64,000 bases of DNA from Yersinia ruckeri ATCC 29473 (GTDB lineage Bacteria > Pseudomonadota > Gammaproteobacteria > Enterobacterales > Enterobacteriaceae), in the NCBI RefSeq assembly GCF_000754815.1, contig NZ_KN150747.1, forward strand, positions 3,425,328-3,489,327. Reading direction: 5' to 3'. Positions 25,761 to 33,509 of this stretch are shown piece by piece (positions within the stretch are counted from its first letter, which is position 1; each line of letters begins with the position of its first letter). A program made the translations under genes and the position numbers. The notes below the pieces were generated by a model, which searched no databases, was not told the origin of the DNA, and saw only the letters and a program-made list of their open reading frames with translations.

Positions 25761-28094
25761 ATGACACTATTAAGCGTTTCAAAAACCTCACATGCAGCCA
25801 CCGGCCAGTGGCCGGTATTGCTCCCCGCTCTTGGTATTCATATCGCCGCCGGAGGCCGGGCGCAGCCCTGCCCGATGTGTGGCGGTAAAGACCGTTTTCG
25901 CTTTGATAATTTGCAAGGGCGTGGCACATGGTTTTGTAACCAGTGCGGCGGCGGCGATGGTCTGAATCTGGTTGAAAAGGCGCTGGCGGTCACGACCAAG
26001 GAAGCCGCCTGCAAAGTGGCCGAGGTGTTAGGAGAACCATCGAACCCGCCATTACCGGCACACAATGCCGGGCAGGAAGCGCAGGAGAAAGCGCAAGCAC
26101 GGCAGCGGGCCGCAGAACAGGCTAAACAACTGCTGACTGTCGCCCGACCACAGACCGGGAATGCCTATCTGACCGCCAAAGGCTGGCCAGAGCTGGAGAC
26201 GCTGACATTACACGGTAAACCGTTGTGTGTTGGGGGTATTACCTATCAACCCGGCGACCTGTTATTCCCCCTTACCGACAGTGCCGGTGAAGTGGTTAAT
26301 GTTCAGTTGATTAACGCCAACGGTGACAAGCGCACGCTGGCCGGGGGGCAGGTGAAAGCAGCCTGTCATTTTTTTGCCGGACAGAATAACGCCGTTATCT
26401 GGCTGACCGAGGGCTATGCTACCGGGCTAACGGTACATCATCTGACCGGGGAAACGGTGTGTGTCGCGCTCAGCGCTAACAATCTGCCCGCACTGGCGCA
26501 ACAGTTGCGTACCCACTACCCGGATGCATTGCTATTGTTGGCCGCCGATAATGACGAGAACGGCACCGGCCAGAGCCGCGCAACAGAGGCCGCCCAATTG
26601 AGCGGCGGTAAGCTGGCGTTGCCGTCGGTTGTGGGCGACTGGAACGACGTTTATCAGCAGCAAGGTAAACTGGCCGCCCTGACCCAGTTACAGGCATTCA
26701 ATCAGCCGCAACAGCCCAGCCCGTTTGATACGCTCAGTGACGCCGACCTGAAAGCCATGAGCGCCAGTGAAAAGGCCGAACTATTAGCAGAGCACTATCA
26801 GCACTTATTGGCGGTGCCACAGGTGGGTGAAGACCTGTGCCGCTATGAAAAAGGGGCGTGGCAGGTGTTACCATATCGGGTACTCAGCCGGGAGATTGCC
26901 GCCCTGTTCCAGAAAATCCGCGCCCCGTTCTCAGCATCAGGGATAAACAGCGTACTTGATACGCTCAAGCTGATGGTGCCACAAATGGGAACACCCGCCC
27001 GGCACTTAATAGGTTTTCGTAACGGGGTATTTGATACCACTACCGGCCAGTTCAGTGCACACCAAAAAACGCACTGGTTGCGTACCGTGAACAGTGTGGA
27101 TTACACCCCGCCCAAAGCCGGGGAAAATCTGTCCGACCATGCCCCGCACTTTTGGCGCTGGTTAACGCGGGCCGCCGGGCAACAACACGAGAAACAGGAG
27201 CGTATTCTCGCGGCGCTTTATATGGTGTTGGCGAACCGCTATGACTGGCAACTGTTCCTTGAGGTGACCGGGCCGGGTGGCAGTGGTAAAAGCGTGATGG
27301 CCTCTATCGCCAGCTTGCTGGCCGGGAAAGACAATACCACCTCGGCCACCATCGATACGCTGGAATCGTCGCGGGAACGTGCTTCTGTGGTGGGGTTCTC
27401 ACTGATTATCCTGCCAGACCAAGAGCGCTGGAGCGGTGACGGTGCCGGCATTAAAGCCATCACTGGCGGTGATGCTGTCGCCATAGACCCGAAATACCGT
27501 GATGCCTATTCCACTCATATTCCGGCGGTGATTCTGGCCGTCAATAACAACCCGATGCAGTTCAGTGACCGCAGCGGCGGTGTCTCCCGTCGCCGGGTTA
27601 TTCTGCCGTTCCCGGAAGTCATCCCGGCTAACGAGCGTGATCCGCAGTTGTTGGCAAAAATTACCGGTGAGCTGGCGGTGATGGTGCGGCACCTGATGCA
27701 GCGTTTTATTGCTCCCAATGATGCCCGTGCGCTACTCGAAGCGCAGCAGAACTCGGATGAAGCGCTAGAGATTAAACGCGGTGCTGACCCTCTGGTTGAT
27801 TTTTGTGGTTATCTGCTGGCGGTTAATACGCCCAATGGCCTGTATATGGGGAATGCCAATATTATCCCGGCTAATCCGCGTAAATACCTGTATCACGCTT
27901 ACCTGTCGTTTATGGAGGCGCGCGGCCACCAACGGCCAATGAGCCTGACCGCATTCGGGCGCGCTGTGCCGCAAACCCTGAGTGAATATGAAATAGCCTT
28001 GTTGAAGCGAAAGACGAACCAAGGGATGCAAACAAATCTGATATTAAGTGAAGACTGCGAGGCCGACTGGTTGCCTAAATGTGAAGCACATTGA
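25761..28094 (+). CDS. P4 alpha-type primase-helicase, origin-binding replication protein
   Basis: 777 residues, the length of P4 alpha. N-terminal zinc finger (C37, C40, C59, C62) of the primase; Toprim-type motifs WLTEGYATG and AADNDENG near 215-265; SF3 helicase with Walker A GPGGSGKS (504-511), Walker B LIILPDQERW and motif C VILAVNNNPM. The C-terminal about 130 residues would bind the iterons. It has a good ribosome site (GAGGAGA). The iteron clusters ori and crr lie on either side of its operon. Confidence 0.94.
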   Translation: MTLLSVSKTSHAATGQWPVLLPALGIHIAAGGRAQPCPMCGGKDRFRFDNLQGRGTWFCNQCGGGDGLNLVEKALAVTTKEAACKVAEVLGEPSNPPLPAHNAGQEAQEKAQARQRAAEQAKQLLTVARPQTGNAYLTAKGWPELETLTLHGKPLCVGGITYQPGDLLFPLTDSAGEVVNVQLINANGDKRTLAGGQVKAACHFFAGQNNAVIWLTEGYATGLTVHHLTGETVCVALSANNLPALAQQLRTHYPDALLLLAADNDENGTGQSRATEAAQLSGGKLALPSVVGDWNDVYQQQGKLAALTQLQAFNQPQQPSPFDTLSDADLKAMSASEKAELLAEHYQHLLAVPQVGEDLCRYEKGAWQVLPYRVLSREIAALFQKIRAPFSASGINSVLDTLKLMVPQMGTPARHLIGFRNGVFDTTTGQFSAHQKTHWLRTVNSVDYTPPKAGENLSDHAPHFWRWLTRAAGQQHEKQERILAALYMVLANRYDWQLFLEVTGPGGSGKSVMASIASLLAGKDNTTSATIDTLESSRERASVVGFSLIILPDQERWSGDGAGIKAITGGDAVAIDPKYRDAYSTHIPAVILAVNNNPMQFSDRSGGVSRRRVILPFPEVIPANERDPQLLAKITGELAVMVRHLMQRFIAPNDARALLEAQQNSDEALEIKRGADPLVDFCGYLLAVNTPNGLYMGNANIIPANPRKYLYHAYLSFMEARGHQRPMSLTAFGRAVPQTLSEYEIALLKRKTNQGMQTNLILSEDCEADWLPKCEAH

Positions 28095-28241
28095 ATAAAC
28101 AACATCACGATCGTTTCTACCGATCAATATGGCGTTATTGATCTGCCTAACCCATTGGACGCTATCAGTTATGACACTTATAGTTGCGTTGTACAAACCT
28201 CATACATCCAACACCGGGGAGCAATGTATCAGTGTGTACTT

Positions 28242-28266
28242 AGGCCTGCTTGCAGGCCTTTCTTTT
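28242..28266 (+). terminator. Terminator after alpha (first)
   Basis: AGGCCTGC (28242-28249), loop TT, GCAGGCCT (28252-28259), then TTCTTTT. Confidence 0.75.
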
Positions 28267-28310
28267 ATCCCCAATTCTGTCCCACCTATCTTGGCACCTC
28301 AAAAATAATC

Positions 28311-28334
28311 ACACCGGCCTAGGCCGGTGTTTTT
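28311..28334 (+). terminator. Terminator after alpha (second)
   Basis: ACACCGGCCT with AGGCCGGTGT, a 20-bp palindrome, followed by TTTT. Confidence 0.75.
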
Positions 28335-28347
28335 GTATTCAATGGCG

Positions 28348-28453
28348 ACTGTTCACAGCAAGTGACTAGTTAGGATAAACTCGTCACTAACTCATCACCA
28401 TCTAACATATTGTATTTTAATAATTAAATTCAAAAGTGAACAGTGTGAACAGT
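28348..28453. other. crr-type second iteron cluster
   Basis: ACTGTTCACA (28348-28357), AGTGAACAGT (28435-28444) and TGTGAACAGT (28444-28453) are the same iteron as in the ori at 23649-23753. P4 needs both ori and crr in cis, recognised by alpha. Confidence 0.7.
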
Positions 28454-28557
28454 TTTTCTATAAATCTTTTTTTTCCGTAAATTACCTTACAAACACATAA
28501 ACTAGCAGCAGAGAAATCCATTAATAAACACAGCCTACTTCATTGTCAGTTTAAATA

Positions 28558-28579
28558 ATTGGTACACGTTTAGGTACAC
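28558..28579 (+). repeat. Right-end copy of the int operator arm
   Basis: A 22-bp sequence, TTGGTACACGTTTAGG plus flanks, identical to 19016-19037. It lies 63 bp inside attR, so it may be an integrase arm site as well as an operator half. Confidence 0.75.
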
Positions 28580-28641
28580 ACAGAAAGTTTGAAATAAATT
28601 TTTATCAATGAATACAATGTATTGATCAACCTATTCAGCGT

Positions 28642-28656
28642 CCCCCAGCTCCACCA
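28642..28656 (+). repeat. attR core (duplicate of the ssrA end)
   Basis: CCCCCAGCTCCACCA identical to 18879-18893. It marks the right border of the satellite and serves as the left border of the next element. Confidence 0.85.
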
Positions 28657-28690
28657 CTTTTTAGTTGTTTGAAGTATACTGAAGTCTACT

Positions 28691-28725
28691 AAGCCCGCAT
28701 GGAACCAGCCTTGCGGGCTTTTTTA
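28691..28725 (+). terminator. Terminator after attR
   Basis: AAGCCCGCA (28691-28699) with TGCGGGCTT (28712-28720) and a T-run. The direct repeat GAAGTCTACT (28681 and about 28735) flanks it and could be an integrase arm site. Confidence 0.75.
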
Positions 28726-28821
28726 CGTCTATAGAAGTCTACTGAGATTTGCTAGAAGCTACTCGTTATGGCACCCTTTTTGGGACCCAACACAAAGGGT
28801 CCCATAATCGAGGGTCCTAAA

Positions 28822-30321
28822 ATGGCAAAGATCGCTAAGAAACTCACTGACACTGAAATCAAAAATAGCAAGCCAGCAGAAAAGGAGATCAACCTTTTTG
28901 ATGGTGACGGCTTGATGCTACGAATCGCTCCCCTATCAAAGGGTGGTAAGAAAAATTGGTATTTCAGGTATGCAGTGCCAATAACTAAAAAGCGAACAAA
29001 GATAAGCCTCGGAACCTACCCCCACCTCACGTTAGCAAGAGCAAGAGTTTTGCGGGATGAATACCTATCTTTACTTGCCAATGGCATCGATCCACAAGTC
29101 CATAACAACGATAAAGCTAATGCATTGAAGGATGCTACTGAGCACACGCTCCAAGCCGTTGCTCGAAAGTGGTTAGATGAGAAGGTAAAGACATCTGGTA
29201 TATCCAAAGACCATGCAGAAGACATTTGGCGCAGTCTTGAAAGAAATATCTTCCCCGGATTAGGCAATGTCCCTATCAAAGAGATCCGGCCTAAGTTATT
29301 GAAGCAGCATCTTGACCCAATTGAACAACGCGGTGTATTGGAAACCCTGCGCCGAATCATTTCCCGCCTGAATGAAATCTTCCGCTGGGCAGCGACAGAA
29401 GAACTTATTGAGTTTAATCCTGCTGATAACCTTGGTCAGCGTTTTAGTAAACCTAAAAAGCAAAATATGCCCGCCCTTCCCCCCAGCGAACTACCAAGAT
29501 TTATGGCTGCACTGGCGAATGCTTCCATACGGCTGGAAACACGTATGCTGATTGAATGGCAATTGCTTACTTGGGTTCGCCCCGGAGAGGCTGTTCGTGC
29601 GCGTTGGGCTGACATCGATACAGAGAAAAAAATCTGGAACATTCCCCCCGAATTTATGAAGATGAAACGTCCTCATAAGGTGCCGCTCAGCAAAGAAGCT
29701 CTTCGTATACTAGAAAATATGCAGCCTATCAGCAGCCATCGTGAATGGGTATTTCCCAGCATAAAAACTCCATTGACCCATATGCATGAGCAAACAGCCA
29801 ATGCAGCGTTAATCCGTATGGGTTTAGGTGGTGAATTGGTTGCCCACGGTATGCGATCTATCGCAAGAACAGCAGCAGAGGAATGCGGTAAATTCAGGAC
29901 GGAAGTTCTTGAATCAACTTTGGCTCATACCAAAAGCACTGAGATTATAGCCGCTTACAATCGTGCTGAATATCTCGTCGAAAGAGCAGATCTTATGCAA
30001 TGGTGGGGGGATTATAGTGGCATTCGTCAATGGATTGCAGAGATTGGGCGTGATGGGATGAAAGCCTACCAACCATATGCAAACAACATGACTCCACAGG
30101 CAATGATTCCTACAGCAAGCAGCCTTCAGCCAACACCATATCAAGCTAGTAGTCAGTACCAAGCACCAGTAAACCATATTACTGTAAAACCTGCGGATGT
30201 TAAATTGAACATAGATTCAGGAAAGCTTGAGGGGGTGTTTAGTGTGATAGCTTCAGAGCATGTTAGTAACTACAACGAGCAGGTACTTAACGATATCAAC
30301 ACTAGCTACCTTAATCGTTAA
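28822..30321 (+). CDS. Tyrosine integrase of the second element, with C-terminal extension
   Basis: 499 residues from MAKIAKKLTDTEIKNSKPAE. DUF4102 N-terminus, core-binding domain, catalytic residues Arg (WVRPGEA), Lys (MKMKRPH), AHGMRS, LAHTKST and Tyr in AAYNRAEY. After the usual end near residue 400 come about 95 extra residues, low-complexity Gln/Pro/Ala then a short folded-looking tail (VKPADVKLNIDSGKLEGVF). An ATG 18 codons upstream (28768) is also in frame. It is close to the first integrase in the catalytic half, consistent with the same target. Confidence 0.9.
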   Translation: MAKIAKKLTDTEIKNSKPAEKEINLFDGDGLMLRIAPLSKGGKKNWYFRYAVPITKKRTKISLGTYPHLTLARARVLRDEYLSLLANGIDPQVHNNDKANALKDATEHTLQAVARKWLDEKVKTSGISKDHAEDIWRSLERNIFPGLGNVPIKEIRPKLLKQHLDPIEQRGVLETLRRIISRLNEIFRWAATEELIEFNPADNLGQRFSKPKKQNMPALPPSELPRFMAALANASIRLETRMLIEWQLLTWVRPGEAVRARWADIDTEKKIWNIPPEFMKMKRPHKVPLSKEALRILENMQPISSHREWVFPSIKTPLTHMHEQTANAALIRMGLGGELVAHGMRSIARTAAEECGKFRTEVLESTLAHTKSTEIIAAYNRAEYLVERADLMQWWGDYSGIRQWIAEIGRDGMKAYQPYANNMTPQAMIPTASSLQPTPYQASSQYQAPVNHITVKPADVKLNIDSGKLEGVFSVIASEHVSNYNEQVLNDINTSYLNR

Positions 30322-30509
30322 AAACGAAGGGACAAGGCTGTATTATGGCTGCACTTGCTGGATGATTTATGTGCAGTCATGTTGACGACTCGGTCAATTA
30401 GGGTAGAATGTTTACATAGGTAAAGAAAATTGTTTTTGATTTTATCTATATTGGCTGTATTAGCTTTAACTAAAATCCCGCGCCTTTCTATAGCGGAGGG
30501 AGGATTCAT

Positions 30510-30719
30510 ATGAACTTTGATATGCAAGTTACTCAAAATTGTGCATCGTTTTATAACCCAACAACAAGACTTTTTGTTGTTGTAGATTCTTTTGATAATC
30601 GTGAGTTTGACGTGAGAGTTGGTTCGTTATCAAAAACTGAACTCGTAGGCACAGTCTGCGCTTCTAATAGCGTAGAATTAAACGAAAAATTAGCCGAAAT
30701 GACAGCATCTTATCTATGA
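30510..30719 (+). CDS. Small unknown protein, first of an overlapping pair
   Basis: 69 residues behind a very strong ribosome site (GGAGGGAGG). Alternating beta-type segments: TRLFVVVDSF, EFDVRVGSL, TELVGTVCASNSVELNEKLAEM. No family recognised. Its TGA overlaps the ATG of the next gene (ATGA). Size, coupling and location behind an integrase resemble toxin-antitoxin or anti-phage pairs, which is inference only. Confidence 0.7.
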   Translation: MNFDMQVTQNCASFYNPTTRLFVVVDSFDNREFDVRVGSLSKTELVGTVCASNSVELNEKLAEMTASYL

Positions 30720-31090
30720 TCACTCAACAGCAGCTAGATGACCTTGAAGCAGACATTAATGATGTATTACAGGAAGATAGTGCTAAGTTAAAGTTTTCGC
30801 TCCATTTCGCTGCTGATCGTCTAAATGATCCTCGTAATGTTCCTCCAATAACGCTTGAGGAACTAAGAGTTATCTTTGATGTTTTTATCAAATCTCATCT
30901 ACAGACAATTTTGAAAGAAAATGACGGCTTCTCTTTCACAATTCAATGTGAGAAATCATTTATTTCAATACCTTGCATCATTGAGCATGATTTTGATATT
31001 GGGAAGAAATGGGTTATCCAGCAAGTTCTAACTATAATGCGAAACCCCAAATTTACTGCTTATCATAAAGATATGATTTTTAAAGTATAA
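30716..31090 (+). CDS. Small unknown protein, second of an overlapping pair
   Basis: 124 residues. LHFAADRLNDPRNVPPITLEELRVIFDVFIKSHL followed by a beta-rich half and a C-terminal MRNPKFTAYHKDMIFKV. The DRLNDPRN-ITLEEL pattern with a terminal F-x-V tail reminds me of small phage proteins of unknown function that share R-x-ND-x-RN and IT-x-EEL. No enzyme motif is certain. A clear terminator follows. Confidence 0.7.
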   Translation: MITQQQLDDLEADINDVLQEDSAKLKFSLHFAADRLNDPRNVPPITLEELRVIFDVFIKSHLQTILKENDGFSFTIQCEKSFISIPCIIEHDFDIGKKWVIQQVLTIMRNPKFTAYHKDMIFKV

Positions 31091-31129
31091 ATTACAAAAA
31101 CTTCCAATAATAGTCATTTCTTTTTAAGA

Positions 31130-31155
31130 AACCGCCATTAATAGGCGGTTTTTTT
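31130..31155 (+). terminator. Terminator of the small gene pair
   Basis: AACCGCC (31130-31136) with GGCGGTT (31144-31150) and seven T residues. Confidence 0.85.
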
Positions 31156-31264
31156 GTTTATAAACTTAGTACGTTACTGATTCGATATATCCCGCTAAAT
31201 CCTTCAAATCAGAGCCTTGAGAGTAAGTTTTAAAGCTCTCCGTTCTGCCTCTGCCATGGCCTAC

Positions 31265-31290
31265 TGTAGTGGATCAATAATTCAGGACAC
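31265..31290 (+). repeat. Left terminal inverted repeat of the IS3-family element
   Basis: Begins TGTAGTGGATCAATAATTCA and ends GGACAC; pairs with 32510-32535. Confidence 0.85.
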
Positions 31291-31334
31291 CTCGAAATCC
31301 TGTTAATGTTAAAACAGTGAACGTGAGGTGATGC

Positions 31335-31652
31335 ATGATCAAAAATCGTCGGATTAAACGCACATTTTCCCCAGAGTTCAAACTCGAAGCTATCGAACAG
31401 GTTGTTGAATACCAGCGAGATGTACGGGAAGTCGCTCAGGCGCTCGAACTCAACCCTGACCATTTGCGCAAATGGATACGGCTGTATAAGCAGGAAATTC
31501 AAGGTATTGAGCCCGTTGGCAATGCCATTACTCCTGAACAACGCGAAATTCAGCAGCTTAAAGCACAGATAAAGCGTCTTGAGATGGAAAAAGAAATACT
31601 AAAGCAGGCTGCCGTGCTGATGAGCGAAGCCCCCGGAAAGTTATCGCGCTAA
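31335..31652 (+). CDS. IS3-family transposase OrfA
   Basis: 105 residues. N-terminal HTH (FSPEFKLEAIEQVVEYQ, VREVAQALELNPDHLRKWI) followed by a leucine-zipper coiled coil (IQQLKAQIKRLEMEKEILKQA), the standard DNA-binding half of IS3 transposases. The -1 frame overlapping its end continues as orfB, so a programmed frameshift would have made the fusion protein. Confidence 0.9.
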   Translation: MIKNRRIKRTFSPEFKLEAIEQVVEYQRDVREVAQALELNPDHLRKWIRLYKQEIQGIEPVGNAITPEQREIQQLKAQIKRLEMEKEILKQAAVLMSEAPGKLSR

Positions 31653-32518
31653 TCACACGGCTAAAAGCAAAGTGCCCTGTGCAGATCCTTTGTCATTTAT
31701 TCGGTATTCACCGTAGCGTTTATTACGCGCAGGTAAAGCGTCCTGTTAATGCACAAAGAATTGAAAATGCACAAAGAATTGAATTACGAAGTCGGGTGAG
31801 AGAATTCCATGACTCTCAGTCGTGGTGCTGCAGGTAGTCGGGCAATCAGTCAGATATTGCGCCAGAGTGGCGTTAATGCAGGTCGATGGCTGGCGCGACG
31901 ACTGATGCAGGAATGCGGGCTGACTAGTCGCCAGCCTGTTAAACATCGCTACCGGGTAAATGAAGACAACAGTCCGGCATTACCAAACTTATTGAACCGG
32001 CAGTTTAACCCCGCCACACCAAACCGCGTCTGGTGTGGTGATATCAGTTTATTCGCCTGCAGGACAGATGGTGCTATCTCGCGCTTGTTATTGATTTATA
32101 TTCACGCCGGATTATCGGTTCAGCCCTCTCATTAACCGCTGATGCTGATGTGGTGTGCCGGGCTTTGCGTAACGCTCTGGAAACACGACCTCGTGATGGC
32201 CGTCTGCTGTTTCATTCAGATCAAGGGGGTCAATATAAAAGCAATAAATACAGGAAATTACTCTGGCGTGATGGGGTAATGCAAAGTATGAGTCGCAGAG
32301 GGAATTGCCTGGATAATTCGCCGATAGAAAGAGTCTTTCGCAGCCTTAAAAGTGAATGGCTTCCGAAAGGTGGTTATAGTGATTTTAGCCATGCAGTACG
32401 CGATATAAACCAGTGGATAAATGGTTATTACAACGTTTATCGCCCTCATACGAACAACGGTGGTTTACCGCCTTGCCTGCATGAAGAAAAGTGGAGACAG
32501 GTTATTCCGGTGTCCTGA
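31640..32518 (+). pseudogene. IS3-family orfB, DDE transposase with frameshifts
   Basis: Reads in three frames: VIALITRLKAKCPVQIL... to a stop after SQSWCCR; then SRGAAGSRAISQILRQSGVN ... NRVWCGDIS; then the frame of [20 protein letters not shown] to the end. DDE residues are visible as [13 protein letters not shown] and [14 protein letters not shown]. Frame changes lie near 31815 and near 32050. An 18-bp tandem duplication (31748-31765, 31766-31783) also sits in the N-terminal part but keeps the frame. Confidence 0.88.
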
Positions 32519-32535
32519 TTTTGTGATCCACTACA

Positions 32536-32615
32536 ACCTCTTTGACAGTACGTCCGGCTTCGACAGACTTCAGAACGGCGATAATCTGGTGCTCGGTGAA
32601 TCGTGCTTTGCGCAT
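32536..32615 (-). pseudogene. Fragment of a second IS3-family transposase (OrfA start)
   Basis: Minus strand from ATG 32613-32615: MRKARFTEHQIIAVLKSVEA then GRTVKE, cut off at the end of the neighbouring IS. This is the N-terminus typical of IS407/IS2-like OrfA proteins, with GAGGAG as ribosome site. The remainder is not seen left of the inserted IS. The 288 bp that follow (to 32903) hold no gene. Confidence 0.8.
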
Positions 32616-32903
32616 ACCGATCTCCTCAAAGGGACATAGTCAGTATGTCGGAAGATCTCTAAAAGTGAATGGTTCTTTTAAGTGGGATACTTACAAACAC
32701 ACCAATGTATTATCTCTTTCTGAGCGTTATGACATACGAAAAGTATGTCGGCAATGGCAACATGTAACTCTATGACCCCACTATATAATTTTAGCGTTTA
32801 AAGCTTACATGTAAGCGTCAACTCAGTACCGTCTGGCTTAACTCGTCAGGCTCTGTAGTTTAGGCTGTGTCACTCAGAACTCATCATGTATGCCATAAAC
32901 CAT

Positions 32904-33509
32904 TTATGATTGTTTGCGTAATTCAACTCCCACATCCCCGCCGGGATGTACCGCCAGTAATCTTTCTTTGCTAAAACCACCGCGTGCCATTAGGCAGACA
33001 CAAATGGCATCAAACAGTGCCAGCACTAAAACAATGGATGTCGTCGCTAACATATTTAGCGGGTCAATCTCTTGCTGTACATGTGTTTTTAGTACTAAAG
33101 CAGAAACCTGCGCGATAGCCGACTGCTCATTCTCCGTCACACTGATAATCTTCACCTGCTTACGTTGCAGCGTCGGCAACAAACGGGTCAGTTCGTCAGA
33201 ATTACCGCCACGGGAGATCAGGATAATAATGTCCTGTGGCCCCAGAAACCCCAAGTCGCCGTGGGCAGCATCGGTCGCATTCAGGTAAATCGCTGGCTGT
33301 TCGACACATGCCAGCATATGAGCCACTTTTCGCGCCGCAATACCTGATGTACCTACGCCCGTTACCGCAATTTTTCCACGACATCCAGCCAGCATATCCA
33401 GGACTTGTAGCCACACCCGTTGGTCGACATTCTCCTTTAACACTGCCAGCTCGCGGCTGTAAGTCATCCAGGCATCGTTGGCCACCAACCATTCATCACT
33501 TTGGCTCAT
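32904..33509 (-). CDS. SIS-domain sugar-phosphate isomerase (KpsF/GutQ-like)
   Basis: 201 residues. SIS fold with VTGVGTSGIAARKVAHMLAC, the phosphosugar loop ISRGGNSDEL and ATDAAHGDLGF, as in arabinose-5-phosphate isomerases, but without their CBS domains. It probably isomerises the phosphosugar made by the kinase encoded upstream, whose stop overlaps this start by 4 bp. Last gene of the sugar operon. Confidence 0.85.
   Translation of the reverse strand: MSQSDEWLVANDAWMTYSRELAVLKENVDQRVWLQVLDMLAGCRGKIAVTGVGTSGIAARKVAHMLACVEQPAIYLNATDAAHGDLGFLGPQDIIILISRGGNSDELTRLLPTLQRKQVKIISVTENEQSAIAQVSALVLKTHVQQEIDPLNMLATTSIVLVLALFDAICVCLMARGGFSKERLLAVHPGGDVGVELRKQS

Larger units (their letters stand above)
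18879..28656 (+). mobile_element. P4-like phage satellite integrated at ssrA
   Basis: About 9.8 kb between att cores. It holds a tyrosine integrase, a three-gene accessory cassette, a cos-like region, Delta/Ogr and Sid-like late genes behind a Delta box, an iteron origin, Vis/AlpA, an immunity-type region, two small P4-type genes, alpha primase-helicase and a second iteron cluster. I recognise no psu, terminase or capsid gene, so packaging would need a P2-like helper. The accessory cassette is much more AT-rich than the replication genes. Confidence 0.9.
28657..31155 (+). mobile_element. Second integrative element or remnant, tandem at ssrA
   Basis: It starts at the second att core and has its own integrase and two small unknown genes. 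I found no third copy of the att core to the right. The IS elements after 31264 probably removed or displaced its right part, so the end given is only the last feature I can assign to it. Confidence 0.5.
31265..32535 (+). mobile_element. IS3-family insertion sequence, 1271 bp, inactive
   Basis: Terminal inverted repeats of 26 bp begin TGTAGTGGATCA at the left (31265-31290) and end TGATCCACTACA at the right (32510-32535), with a few mismatches. It holds intact orfA and broken orfB. The 3-bp flanks (TAC left, ACC right) do not match, so there is no target duplication; deletion or recombination has removed one flank. It abuts a fragment of another IS at 32536. Confidence 0.9.
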
